From Zerene cesonia (Eukaryota; Arthropoda; Insecta; Lepidoptera; Pieridae): a DNA stretch of 64,000 nt. Each line of letters begins with the position of its first letter. Positions within the stretch are counted from its first letter, which is position 1. The DNA lies in assembly GCF_012273895.1 (NCBI RefSeq), contig NC_052124.1, forward strand, positions 2,294,001-2,358,000. The letters run 5' to 3'. Of this stretch, positions 22,901-30,820 are shown piece after piece. The notes under the pieces were generated by a model that searched no databases, was not told the origin of the DNA, and worked only from the letters and a program-made list of their open reading frames with translations. The position numbers and the translations under genes are program-made.

Positions 22901-24306
22901 AAGATGCCTGATTTGTAATATATGTTCAATTCAATAGTTTTAAAAAATCAAATAGGCACAAACAAACAAAAAATTAAATCTTTATAACTTTAGTTTTGAA
23001 AATGCCTCGAGGTTTTAGAATCTAGGCGAATGAATGATGAAATCAACTATTCCAACTTTACTTGTCATCACAATGTAATGAAACTATGCGTATTAGTCCT
23101 TCAACACGCAAAAATTTGCATTATTGTTTTTTAAAGAAAACTAGTAACCGACTTTTATGAGTAATTATCACGCATTCACGTTAAATACTCATGACATGAT
23201 TTATTATTGTTTGTTTAAATTAATTCAGTACATTACGCCATTTTGAACGAGCACTAGCAGCTCTTATATCAAACTTTTCAATGAATATGGGCCAAATGCA
23301 CTTAATTGAACACGCGTGTGCGCAAACGTGTGGACTTCCTTGCATCTCTTGGTGCGACGGGGCGCGAGATCTGATGGAACCGATGAGACGCCGAGTGCAG
23401 GAATCAAAGGAATCCTTACGAATTTTTATAAAATGTGAAAGTGTGTTGTTTCCTTTCTTTCACATTGTGATGGAGCGATGTTTTCATATCATGTTTTTTT
23501 ATATGGTGATTTTCTTTGACTACGAGAGGGAAATGCTAATGTAGCAGGTAATATATAATATTTTTATATAAACCTAAGCAAATTTACTATTATCACAGAT
23601 AACATAATACACAACATTAGGGCTGCCACCTCGAAAGTCTGTCACCCAGTACAAGAAACGTGAAAACCCCGGATTTTGGATCTTACTACCCGGACGTTTC
23701 AAGAGTTTTTATTTTTTCTAAGTTTCTAAGTGGAAAAAATATAGTTTTAATGGTTTTAAATATTTATTTATTATTTTTAATCAATTTAAACTAAATTACG
23801 TTTAGTTTAAATTGTTTAATTTACGTTTCGACTCGAAACTTTCGAGTCGCGCGCGACCGTTGGGCGTTCATTATTTTTTTTTTTTGAAAAGTGTAAAACC
23901 CGGACGACAAATAAAACCCCGCCCGGACGCTCCCCGGACGCCTTCTAAACTAGGACAAATCCGGGGAAACCCGGACGGATGGCAGCCCTACACAACGTGA
24001 TACTATTTTTTTTATTGTAATTTATTTTGGGGTTCTATTGGTGTCTAATTCGAAAAGCCTCATTGACGATTTTTCCCTCTTATAAGTTATTTAAGTTTAG
24101 AATATCTACGAATTTTCAAAATAAGACAATTCCATCATATGGTACGTTGGTATATTATAACCTCTCAATAATTGTTATTGGAAAGAAAAAGCTATTTCTT
24201 TCGCGCCTATGGGAATTTTCAACTAAACACCTACCTGTCTTTGCAGTTTAGATAACTCATCCTCCGCCATTTTTTCCATTTCCATATCATCGCTCGGTCC
24301 AGACAT
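13817..24306 (-). CDS. ODAD1: CCDC63/CCDC114 (ODAD1)-like outer dynein arm docking protein, ten exons, about 497 aa
   Basis: This coiled-coil family builds the docking complex that anchors outer dynein arms on axonemal doublets; in Drosophila the homolog wampa serves sperm motility (established knowledge, from memory). Exons on the - strand: 24306-24235, 22520-22398 (or 22394), 18657-18452, 18193-18057, 17699-17525, 16863-16684, 16093-15943, 15019-14848, 14457-14319 and 13951-13817. Family signatures in order: ELSKLQRQFRVMEVDR at the N-terminus, a long charged coil, ENRLNTAMMKFN, LVEGTISTYEQREEWCAKL, and EEENYALFNYINEVNTEL. All joins are in phase except exon 2 to 3, which needs a non-preferred donor. 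At about 497 residues it is a little shorter than human CCDC63. Exons 6 and 8 are very GC-rich and Arg-rich. A RIO-kinase gene lies inside intron 2. Confidence 0.88.
13952..14318. other. ODAD1-like intron 9
   Basis: Contains a short Helitron-like 3' end (CTAGCTTGCCGCCCGCGG, about 14192-14232). Otherwise AT-rich with no coding signal. Confidence 0.5.
14319..14457 (-). CDS. ODAD1: ODAD1-like exon 9
   Basis: Acceptor TTCTTCTTCAG, donor GTGAGG. Encodes SSECESLPLLKLLGHNLDIN and KSLEKKITEIVEVIKFEE. Confidence 0.85.
14667..14826 (+). mobile_element. Helitron-like element, family B
   Basis: 5' TCTATACTAATATTA and 3' GGGCGGACCGCTAGT with a hairpin around GGGCGAAGC. Lies in ODAD1-like intron 8. Confidence 0.8.
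14848..15019 (-). CDS. ODAD1: ODAD1-like exon 8 (GC-rich, Arg-rich)
   Basis: 172 bases joining phase 1 to phase 2. Encodes EEEHTKQQAKLHKQQESSAA and an Ala/Arg stretch, then STRLVLDSLLQQVHSLA. It is needed to match the phases of exons 7 and 9, although a direct join of those two is also in frame and could be an exon-skipped form. Confidence 0.83.
15050..15359 (+). repeat. SINE family C, complete copy with tRNA-like head
   Basis: The head carries pol III box A-like TGGCTCAGCGGTGAG and box B-like GGGGTTCGAGACC. The body has CATCACCACTGCTTAAAACG and CATAGGAGGCCTGTGTCCC; the tail is (GAT)n. It sits in intron 7 of the ODAD1-like gene and serves as reference for the truncated copies. Confidence 0.85.
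15845..15905 (-). repeat. Fragment of tRNA-core fold-back element (family D)
   Basis: GATCACGAGGCAGGATACAA matches the tRNA-like core of the family D elements at 55932-56153; the rest is lost. Confidence 0.55.
15943..16093 (-). CDS. ODAD1: ODAD1-like exon 7
   Basis: Acceptor CCAATTTCAG, donor GTATGA. Encodes DVDKLMIEFTRREEENYALF then NYINEVNTEL, the most recognisable block of the family. Ends phase 1. Confidence 0.9.
16315..16545 (+). mobile_element. LINE F 3' end
   Basis: Contains GGCGGTGGCAGCGCTTACC, ATCAGGCGACCCACCAGCTC and GACATAAAAAA at the 3' end. Lies in ODAD1-like intron 6. Confidence 0.75.
16684..16863 (-). CDS. ODAD1: ODAD1-like exon 6 (GC-rich, Arg-rich)
   Basis: Exactly 60 codons, phase 0 both ends: EVRELHRQLEHSAKLERFLR, then an Ala/Arg/Gly-rich stretch, then LRLAAYCAHLTLLDALK. 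The middle is close to pure G+C. Confidence 0.85.
16925..17040 (+). mobile_element. LINE M 3' end
   Basis: GGTTGCCTGGTAGAGATCGC and TAGCAATAAAGAATTTCATT form the 3' end of a common lepidopteran non-LTR element. A LINE F copy follows it almost directly. Confidence 0.65.
17044..17341 (+). mobile_element. LINE F 3' end
   Basis: GCTCGCACCGGGGAAGTACC, then GGCGGTGGTAGCGCTTACC and the GACATAAAAAAAA tail. About 300 bp, 5'-truncated, in ODAD1-like intron 5. Confidence 0.8.
17525..17699 (-). CDS. ODAD1: ODAD1-like exon 5
   Basis: The acceptor must be GTTCCAG before 17699 to keep phase; the CAG four bases later would shift the frame. Encodes QFFNTIWKGQVRRLMEG and LVEGTISTYEQREEWCAKL. Donor GTATAT. 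Confidence 0.87.
18057..18193 (-). CDS. ODAD1: ODAD1-like exon 4
   Basis: Acceptor GTACTTCAG, donor GTAAGC. Encodes AYEPTDNQTIVSQLENRLNT and ends HIDRLLCDR, matching the ENRLD region of the family. Confidence 0.88.
18452..18657 (-). CDS. ODAD1: ODAD1-like exon 3
   Basis: Encodes EKLKSQLTKSTSNVLENAKT onwards to LRSKGSEK, all coiled coil. Donor GTGATA. The acceptor could end at 18660 or 18658; the latter matches a phase-1 donor. Confidence 0.8.
18785..18965 (+). mobile_element. LINE H 3' end
   Basis: Ends GAACCTCTTCGTCTTTTTGA then AGTCGGTTAAAA. The same end recurs near 48400-48430. Confidence 0.5.
19372..19570 (-). other. Unassigned 62-codon frame near the RIO-kinase 3' end
   Basis: An open frame with SCGHYTKAARRNTV and an acceptable composition lies about 100 bases past the RIO-kinase polyA signal. 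Without an acceptor or family match it may be a decayed mobile element; I do not call it a gene. Confidence 0.25.
19647..19652 (-). promoter_or_regulatory. RIO-like kinase polyadenylation signal
   Basis: AATAAA on the - strand, about 20 bases after the TAA at 19671-19673. It supports this being the true end of the nested gene. Confidence 0.65.
19671..19739 (-). CDS. RIO-like kinase exon 2
   Basis: FFQTKYVHMLRGPEKICATV and LT then TAA. Short, but the acceptor has a clean pyrimidine tract and the FFQ continuation matches the family. Confidence 0.72.
   Translation of the reverse strand, partial: FFQTKYVHMLRGPEKICATVLT
19671..21736 (-). CDS. Divergent RIO-family kinase (RIO3/RIO1-like), two exons, 359 aa
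   Basis: RIO kinases act in ribosome biogenesis. Exons on the - strand: 21736-20726 (337 codons) and 19739-19671 (22 codons and stop). Donor GTAAGG and acceptor TTTTTCCAG are both phase 0, and the join gives DCRNIKQFFQTK, matching the RIO1/RIO3 ending DCRNV..FF. The kinase core runs about 137-337: SHGSES (155-160) where RIO1/3 have STGKE, ATP-site Lys180 in CAIKVYK, Glu222, hinge LMSFIG, catalytic Asp295 and Asn300 in HGDLNEHN. The Asp of the usual IDVSQ motif is Ser312 (ISFSQ), so activity is doubtful. Closest in wording to RIO3 (KMQ, ILWW..K), but it lacks the RIO3 N-terminal extension. It lies wholly inside intron 2 of the ODAD1-like gene, same strand, with its own polyA signal. Confidence 0.85.
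19908..20040 (+). mobile_element. LINE fragment, left copy of an inverted pair
   Basis: Starts CTCAAACTCAAACATTTATT and has CAATTAGACTCCTTATAGAA and TACCACCAGAG. The mirror copy is at 20270-20412, both in the RIO-kinase intron. Confidence 0.6.
20270..20412 (-). mobile_element. LINE fragment, right copy of an inverted pair
   Basis: Reverse complement reads CTCAAACTCAAACATTTATT, then AGACTTCGTATAGAAGCA and ACCACAGGTTATGAAAGCAG. Diverged from the left copy. Confidence 0.6.
20509..20680 (-). mobile_element. Helitron-like element, family A, internal deletion
   Basis: Lacks the block CGTATCCCGTAGGAATATCG and part of GGATAAAAAG; both ends are intact. Confidence 0.82.
20726..21736 (-). CDS. RIO-like kinase exon 1
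   Basis: ATG at 21736 (MSEEKPLQAIED) to donor CAG|GTAAGG. Residues 1-120 are acidic and not recognised; the kinase fold follows. Confidence 0.85.
22398..22520 (-). CDS. ODAD1: ODAD1-like exon 2
   Basis: Acceptor TGTTTCTAG; encodes FRVMEVDRANVMSS through LDKIMIQLK. The join LQRQ to FRVMEVDR recreates the family motif. The best donor (AAG|GTAGGT after 22398) is phase 0, but exon 3 needs phase 1 or 2; a weaker donor four bases on (after 22394) would fit. Confidence 0.85.
22660..22865 (+). mobile_element. Helitron-like element, other family
   Basis: 3' end GCGCGTGAAACCTTATTGC then ATAGCTAGT; internal GTTTAACGGATTTTCATTCT parallels the ACCGATT..ATGAAATTT block of the other families. Confidence 0.45.
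23618..23990. mobile_element. hAT-type MITE with 8-bp target duplication
   Basis: Terminal inverted repeats TAGGGCTGCCA and TGGCAGCCCTA bound a 373-bp element. The flanks are CACAACAT (23610-23617) and CACAACGT (23991-23998), 7 of 8 matching, the hAT hallmark. Five subterminal CCCGGACG boxes occur inside. It has no transposase frame and lies in ODAD1-like intron 1. Confidence 0.88.
24235..24306 (-). CDS. ODAD1: ODAD1-like exon 1
   Basis: ATG at 24306; 24 codons, MSGPSDDMEMEKMAEDELSK onwards to LQRQ, then donor GTAGGTG. Phase 0. Confidence 0.85.
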
Positions 24307-24531
24307 TTTTACGTATTTAATGTTCTATTCTAAATTTGAATTATATTTTCAAATTAAGAAACGAAGCTGTTTTACTAGGCCTTGTAAATTGTAGTTAAAT
24401 CAATGATGCTAAGCAACGAAGATTGTTTATGCTCCATACAGAAAGCTAGGCATGTTTTGCGAAATAGTTTAGTGATACTACTAGTATAGAGTTATGTTAT
24501 CTGTGGTAATCCTATCCTACCACCCCTCCGA

Positions 24532-24719
24532 CTAATATTATAAATGCGAAAGTTTGTAAGTATGTGTGTATGTTTGTTACTCTTTCACACAAAAACTAAT
24601 GAACCGATTGCAATGAAATTTGGTACGTAGACAGCTGGACAACGGGAATAGGCAACTTTTTACCCGATATTCCTACGGGATACGGATTTACGCGGGTGAA
24701 ACCGCGGGGCGAGCTAGTA
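24532..24719 (+). mobile_element. Helitron-like element, family A
   Basis: 5' ACTAATATTATAAATGCG to 3' GGCGAGCTAG; the hairpin stem CGCGG..CCGCG is intact. Confidence 0.83.
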
Positions 24720-24878
24720 TTTTTTTTATAATTTTTACATTTCTTGAATTAAGGTAATCATTATTATGCATAAATAATAAATTAATGCTATTATTATTTG
24801 TATATTCTTATTTAATGGGTTATTATATACAAGTAGTTTCCATAACCAAAGAGTAAAACGGAAACCAATTGATAAGAC

Positions 24879-25066
24879 TTCGCTGTCCGTTTGTCTTGTG
24901 TCATGATGTATGTCCCCAATGAACTCTTCATCAACTCAAGCGATTTTTATGAAATTTGGCATTTTATGTGTAGTTTGGTCCAACTTAAGATAAAGGATAG
25001 TTTTTATTTCGATTAATTGTCCCAATAATTAATCCGACAGCAACGCGTGGCCGGGTATGCTAGTAG
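24879..25066 (+). mobile_element. Helitron-like element, other family
   Basis: 3' end CGCGTGGCCGGGTATGCTAG; internal GCGATTTTTATGAAATTTGG corresponds to the core block of the other families. Confidence 0.45.
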
Positions 25067-26151
25067 GTCTATAAAGCTTTAAATGTCCTTACAACTATAT
25101 TATCGTCACTTTAACGTGCATGAACAAATTTATAAAACTATCGACAAAACATGTTTGTGCTAATGATACATAAGAAATATCTTGTTTTTAGATACATCTG
25201 AATGTGATATATGATCTCAATCACCACTTCCTACTCCAAAGAAATAATTAAAAGCATTTTGTTTCGCCAATTATTCTTTCAACTGTCCGTAGCTTGCTCG
25301 CCAGCACGCCAGTCACTCAGTTTGGTTCACCTTGATTATATTGCTATCTTTGTCCCTCTTATGTCTGACTTACCGGTTCTGTAGTGCTATCTCGTTTTCG
25401 CACACGTGTTGTTTGGTCATTGATAAGATTACACAGACGTACCTGGGAATAGTGTGAGGTAAATGCCTACGGGGATGTTGCATTTAGAATGCGTTAGGAT
25501 ATGTTATAGATAATGCAATTGTTGTATTGTACAATCTATGAAATAAATGTAAAAGGATAATAACAAAATAAAAAAAAACAACAGCATTCATAATTTTGAT
25601 GTTAACTTGACTTTTCAGTGTTTATACATACAATCATTTAAAAATAAGTATGTATTGGCAGTATTCCATAAATTTTTTCAATGAATGGTTTATTTTGTTT
25701 AAAATATGGTAAATTAATCACAATAACTTTATAGTTATGTCGTGCCATTAATGTAATACGGTATAATAAATAATCATTAAGCGCATTGTACTCATCTATT
25801 ATCTATTACATTAAAACGTCACACTACACATTAGGAGTGCATTTTAATACCTCATTAAGTTTCAATTTCAAACAATTTCACTTAATTAAATTAAAATTAA
25901 CCAGTCATTTAACGACTTTCAAAGCAATGTCTTATCCGTTCGCTAGTTCGTATATTTTTCAACGTCTACGATATTTAATCTGTGCCGCTTCAGGCTTGTA
26001 ACGCTTCGAAGGTTTTAACTCGCTTTGTTGTGTTGCAGTCGTCGTCGCGGCAACTGTACTGCGGACGCGCGTCGCGTTACTGGTTTCGTGATCACACCAA
26101 GTGCAGTGCTACACGGAAATGATACGCTAGTGAACGTAAAAACACATTATA

Positions 26152-26286
26152 ATGGCATTAAAAAAGGATTTCGACATCCCTGTAAGTGTTTTCAAGCAAA
26201 TAAAACTACCCAAAACGGTGAAAATACAAAAGGCGTTCGAGAAACTGTTCAAAAAGAATAACTATACGAAAATAGTGCAAAGTTAA
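26152..26286 (+). CDS. Upstream ORF (44 codons) in the BicDR leader
   Basis: ATG in a favourable context (A at -3, G at +4) opens a 44-residue frame, MALKKDFDIPVSVFKQIKLP onwards, Lys-rich, ending TAA at 26284-26286. The main BicDR ATG follows 31 bases after the stop. It overlaps neither the main frame nor a repeat. It may be a regulatory uORF or a microprotein; no family is recognised. Confidence 0.45.
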   Translation: MALKKDFDIPVSVFKQIKLPKTVKIQKAFEKLFKKNNYTKIVQS

Positions 26287-26317
26287 ATAGCCGCTTGTTT
26301 CTATTCAGTGTAAATAA

Positions 26318-26677
26318 ATGGCCGGTGAAGTTAGTGAATTTCGTAGAAGTAGTACACCGAAATTTATTGATACCGAGACGGAATTTGTTGGTAAGGGGAT
26401 AGTTAAGCCGAGGAGTCGGAGCAAGAGTGGTAATAGGTTGGCCAGCGCGTTGAGTGTATCGGATGATAGTTTTTACAAGGATTTAGAGGACTACGTGCAA
26501 GAGATGGCGAGTTCGCGGGACACTACCATGGAGGGGGATGATGTGTGGACGCAGTTGCAGCAGAAGGAGTCGGACCTGCTTCTGGCGGCGGAGCTGGGGA
26601 AAGCCTTGTTGGAGAAGAACGAAGAGCTGAAGAAGGAGCAAGAGAAAGCCGCTGAGGAGTTCTCCAAAAAACTCGAG
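26318..26677 (+). CDS. BicDR: Bicaudal-D-related protein (BicDR/BICDL), first coding exon
   Basis: BicD-related proteins are coiled-coil adaptors that link cargo such as Rab6 or Rab13 vesicles to dynein and dynactin. The exon codes for 120 residues from MAGEVSEFRRSS to FSKKLE and ends at donor GAG|GTAGGT, phase 0. Residues 1-75 are basic and Ser-rich; the coiled coil starts near 76. KESDLLLAAELGKALLEKNE (83-102) contains the CC1 box (AAELG, 90-94) that binds dynein light intermediate chain, in the wording used by BICDL proteins. The following exons are not recognisable in the remaining 37 kb, so the first intron must be very long or the gene is broken in this assembly. It is divergent from the ODAD1-like gene. 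Confidence 0.85.
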
Positions 26678-26726
26678 GTAGGTTTGGCGGTCTTATTCGA
26701 ATCAAACTGTTTGGTTTAACATAGTA

Positions 26727-26865
26727 TTTTCTTGTTTGATTTTACGCGAGTATTATACATTTAGAAATTAAAATTTATGGTCACGCTCGCTGTTAAGTGT
26801 TCGAAACGTCGGGTTAATAATATAATGAATAAATCGCGTTTAAAATCCGTTAAAAAGTTTTAATT
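26727..26865 (+). repeat. Repeat family G, short copy just inside the BicDR intron
   Basis: GTATTATACATTTAGAAATT, CGCTCGCTGTTAAGTGTTCG, then AACGTCGGGTTAATAATATA, shared with 49503-49672. It begins about 50 bases after the BicDR splice donor. Confidence 0.75.
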
Positions 26866-27730
26866 TCCAAATGTTTGGTTTAATTCATGATAACATACAA
26901 ACACTGCGATTTATATCATTTCAATTATCGTAAAACGTTTTTTACATTTTAAATAGGCAATTTAATTAATCATTTGTCGAATTCACGTTTTGTAAACACG
27001 TTTTTTTGTTATTCTTAATAGTATAAATATAACTAACTATCCTATTGAGATTAATATTCCTTTTTTTTTACTTTCGTTAGTTTCGTCTGTATGTTTGTAT
27101 GTAAGTGAATTTAGACTGGATTTTGATCTAATTTAAACGGTCAGGATTTACTTAAAACTACAATTATCAAGGTGATAATGCAATATTTCATGAGTCTATC
27201 TCATTATTCTCATAAGAGTTACCTGAATTAAATAATTATTTTTTCTTTCTACGTAAAATATACTTTCTATAAGATTGAGACAAATGGGTTGATTCCTTCA
27301 TTGAAGTATTATTTTGTATTTGTTGCACCTGTATTTTAACTAGAATCCATGTTAATTAGGAGTAGTGGATTTAAACGCTTTTAGATTTAAAAATTTCATT
27401 AAAAAAGAACTCAATCTATCATCCCTCCCCAATTTTTTCTGTTCCCCTTACAAAACCCGTTTAGGCCTCTGCCCCCACAAGGAGGCATTATCACCCACTT
27501 TGAGATAGACTGATCTAGTATATAGAGGATTAGTTGTAGCATAAGCGTTTGGGTACATGTCACAGGTACATTCAGTACCTACGTATGTCGCATGTTAGCG
27601 ACTATCGACAGCGATACCTTATCATGAAATCGATAAATGTAAATAATTAATACGACAACCACGGTAAAGCAATTCCACATGAAGCCGGTGCGAGCATTGC
27701 TATGATTTAGTAACTTGTAAAACGTTTAAA

Positions 27731-27752
27731 AGAAGGAAAGAAAGAAAGAAAT
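27731..27752. repeat. (GAAA)n microsatellite joined to a family A element
   Basis: GGAAAGAAAGAAAGAAA abuts the truncated 3' end of the next element directly. Confidence 0.8.
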
Positions 27753-27753
27753 C

Positions 27754-27942
27754 ATCGTTTCATCCGCGTAAGTCCGTATCCCGTAGGAAAATCGGGATAA
27801 AAAGTTGCCTATATGTTATTCCAGTTGTCCCGCTGTCTACGTACCAAATTTCATTGCATTCGGTTCAGTAGTTTATTGCGTAAAAGAGCAACAAACACCC
27901 ACACATCCTTACAAACTTTCGCCTTTATAATATTAGTAGGAT
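27754..27942 (-). mobile_element. Helitron-like element, family A, lacking its CTAG end
   Basis: The 3' hairpin and CTAG are replaced by the (GAAA)n tract. The 5' end is followed by extra TCCTAC-type units up to the next element at 28001. Confidence 0.82.
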
Positions 27943-28000
27943 ATAGTAGGATTAGTGGGATATTAGTAAGAATAGTAGGATATTAGTAAGAATAGTAGGA
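27943..28000 (-). repeat. Reiterated Helitron 5' termini
   Basis: On the - strand, TCCTACTATTCTTACTAATA occurs twice, followed by related TCCCACTAA and TCCTACTATA units, all variants of the family A 5' end. Confidence 0.7.
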
Positions 28001-28234
28001 CTAGCTTTCCACCTGCGGCTTTGTTCGCGAAATTAAAATGCAGTCCTTGGGTTTTACCCCCATTATTCTTTTACCTATTGGATTTTTTTATTTATTTTCG
28101 AGAGAATAACTATCCTATGCTTTCACGGGTTTCAAATTATGTTCGTACCAAATTTCATCCAAATCTGTTACTGAGTTTTAGCGTGAAAGAGCAACAAACA
28201 GACTTACATTCAATAATGTATTAATATGTAGGGA
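28001..28234 (-). mobile_element. Helitron-like element, family N
   Basis: 3' end GGTGGAAAGCTAG (left) runs directly into TCCTAC units; 5' end TCCCTACATATTAATAC preceded by A. Internal GCGTGAAAGAGCAACAAACA is shared with family A. Confidence 0.65.
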
Positions 28235-28907
28235 TTATATATAGTCGAGCGCCAATAAGACTGGTCCCGAACTGGTGAAACTGGTGTTCCGTTATGGTGA
28301 TTCAGAACTGGATCCGGCTCCCGCGCCTCATTGTCTCGTGGGTTACTGTCCTCGAATCGACTTTGGTGATTTACAAAAGTTATTAAGTATGTAAATAATA
28401 AATGCGGTCTAGAGCGAGTCGGAATCGCGATACTGGGTTACGTTCAAATAAAATTATGAGAACTGCAAAGAATTGTTCGTCCATCCTATTTATGACCGCG
28501 CCAACCGTTGCTTGACATGGATTATTTATTATTTGTAATTATAGCAACAACAGTAATCGATTATCTCTCACAACTCCAACTCTAACTATCACGTTTGGTG
28601 ACGGACGGACGGACAAACAGACAGACAGATAGACAGACAGGCGGACAGCGAAGTCTCAGAAATAGGGTTCCGTACTAGCCTTTGGGTACAGTGCAGTAAA
28701 AAACAAACAAAGAACAAATTAAATTTTGAACGTACACAAAAAAACGGAACATGTTTATTTTCAGAACGAATAAAACTCATTTCCTCACTGATGATTAAGA
28801 TATACAGTAGATCGTCTTCCCGACGTTCCTTCTTTAAAATATACATACATACATATCAATCATACATATTTAAAGTTTGTTTTTTGGCTAAAAGAATATT
28901 ACATGTA

Positions 28908-29245
28908 AATTGTGGAGTATTGTGGGAGTCGAGCATGTTTCGGCACGAATTGGGCCAGCTCGCACCGGGGAAGTACCACACCCCCACAGAAAACCGGCGT
29001 AAAATAGCTTGCTATTGTGTTTCTTACGGTGAGTGGGGGACCCGGAGGACTATTTCCTTCTCCTAGCCCTCCCTAGTCCATTCTTTCTTTCCAGTCATCA
29101 ATCCTTTCCTTATCCCTTTAAAGCGGACAGCGCATTCTCAGAGGTCTAACCAAGTCTCTGTGAATGTTCATTACTTTGCGAATCTCCATGGGCGGTGGTG
29201 ATTGTTTACCATCAGGTGAACCACCAGCTTAGTTATCCGCTGCGA
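28908..29245 (+). mobile_element. LINE F 3' end
   Basis: GTGGGAGTCGAGCATGTTTC, GCACCGGGGAAGTACCACAC and GGGCGGTGGTGATTGTTTAC; no A-tail remains. Confidence 0.78.
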
Positions 29246-29659
29246 TATATAAGCAAATAAATATAAACCATTGATCAAAAAATGTAATTTTTGAAACTAT
29301 TTCGTCATTCAATTATATATATTTTCTTAATTTCCAATTTAATTTATCCAATTAAGAAGATAAAGTATCGTATAACGTTTCACGTATATATTTATGAATG
29401 TAAGAGCATGCGGCAGTGACCTACAAATCTAGATCATGATATCCCGCGGCTAGGCGACCTCCATTTTCGGGTGCCTTGATCACATCAATACATATTTTGT
29501 TTTATAATTAAACTCCGCGTCCTCCGGATTCGTCTGTGGTACCTTTGCCGTTCCATCAGAACCTTTGTGCCCGAACAAAACGTTAGAAAAAGTATTGAAG
29601 CCTCTTTGCGATTCGACGGGTATGATGTGAGCAAAACCGGGATTTAATCACTACGTTGC

Positions 29660-29830
29660 ATAAAACAGAGTCGCTTTCTCTGTCTGTCCCTTTGTCCATA
29701 TGTTTGTTTAAATCTTTAAAACTACGCCACGGATTTAGATGGGGTTTTTTAATAGATAGAGCGATTCTAGAGGAAGGTTTGTATGTATGATAACATCTAT
29801 TGAACTACTCTGAATTTAACGTGTACAAAG
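29660..29830 (+). repeat. Repeat family I
   Basis: CTGTCTGTCCCTTTGTCC, AATCTTTAAAACTAC and GAGGAAGGTTTGTATGTATG recur at 62360-62480. Confidence 0.55.
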
Positions 29831-29840
29831 CCACGGGCAT

Positions 29841-30053
29841 CCTACTAATCCTACTTCCTACTAATATTATAAATGCGAAAGTTTGTAAGGATGTGTGCGT
29901 GTTTGTTGCTCTTTCACGCAAAAACTACTGTACCGATTGCAATGAAATTTAGTACGTAGACAGCTGGACAACTGGAATAACATATAGGAAACTTTATTCC
30001 GATATTCCTACGAAATACGGACTCACGCGGGTGAAACCGCGGGACGCAGCTAG
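29841..30053 (+). mobile_element. Helitron-like element, family A
   Basis: The 5' end has a reiterated terminus: CCTACTAATCCTACTTCC before CTACTAATATTATAAATG. 3' GGGACGCAGCTAG. Confidence 0.83.
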
Positions 30054-30246
30054 GTAGTTTATAAATAAATAGAATGATTACGAACTCATCGTTTTTGGAT
30101 CAAAATTTAATTAAATCACATTAAACTCCACTTCCTCCCCCTTGCACACTTAAAGTGATGACTAGCTCCCTAAGTCCTAAGTCATTACAAACTAGTCTAG
30201 CTAAATTAGTAGTCTCCTTGTATGTCCTATAACTACACTTTCCTTA

Positions 30247-30300
30247 CCTCCAATGGGATTCGAACCCACTTATCAAGCCATCGTTGCGCCAGCGGTTGGA
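30247..30300 (-). repeat. tRNA-like sequence
   Basis: The - strand reads AAGTGGGTTCGAATCCCATT, a good T-arm and box B, but the 5' half does not fold as a normal tRNA. Likely a SINE head or tRNA pseudogene. Confidence 0.4.
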
Positions 30301-30631
30301 ATATAAAATAGAAATGAATCACTCTTAAGTAAGCTGGTCACGCTTACGACACTTAGGCGGGTTATATACCGAGCGGTTTTAAAGCGTTATGTTAAAAAAG
30401 ATGAGGCGATTCGTATGCAGCGGTTTGCCAGCGTTTTTCAAGCGTGCTATCTATGCCTTATGAGATGGTCTATATCTATAGACTATCTATCTTATTTACT
30501 GTTCGTAATATTATCGTTAAATTTTCGCCGACCTGTGCCCACTTCGTTATGATTTGTTTTTGTTTATATTCTAGTCCATACATCCAAAGTTCTAGATTAA
30601 GTCTTAGTCCATACTCCATCCTTTTAATATT

Positions 30632-30820
30632 ACTAGCTACGCCCCGCGGTTTCACCCGCGTAAGTCCGTATCCCGTAGGAATATCGGGATGAAAAGTTGC
30701 CTATACGTTATTCCAGTTGTCCAGCTGTCTACGTACCATTTTATTGCAATCGGTTCAGTAGTTATTGCGTGAAAGAGCAACAAACACACACATCCTTACA
30801 AACTATCGCATTTATAATAT
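30632..30820 (-). mobile_element. Helitron-like element, family A, 5' end degraded
   Basis: ACTAGCTACGCCCCGCGG intact at left; the right end stops at TATAATATT without AGTAGGAT. Confidence 0.8.

Larger units (their letters stand above)
24307..26151. other. Divergent intergenic region between the ODAD1-like gene and BicDR
   Basis: Contains a family A element (24532-24719) and a Helitron-like 3' piece (24879-25066). Between 25260 and 25420 there is an AT-poor stretch with the E-box palindrome ACACGTGT and a TCAGT initiator-like site, and the BicDR leader begins somewhere before 26152. The promoter position is not resolved. Confidence 0.45.

Noticed and set aside
26523..26705. Pro/Ser-rich antisense frame
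   Set aside because: Shadow of BicDR exon 1.
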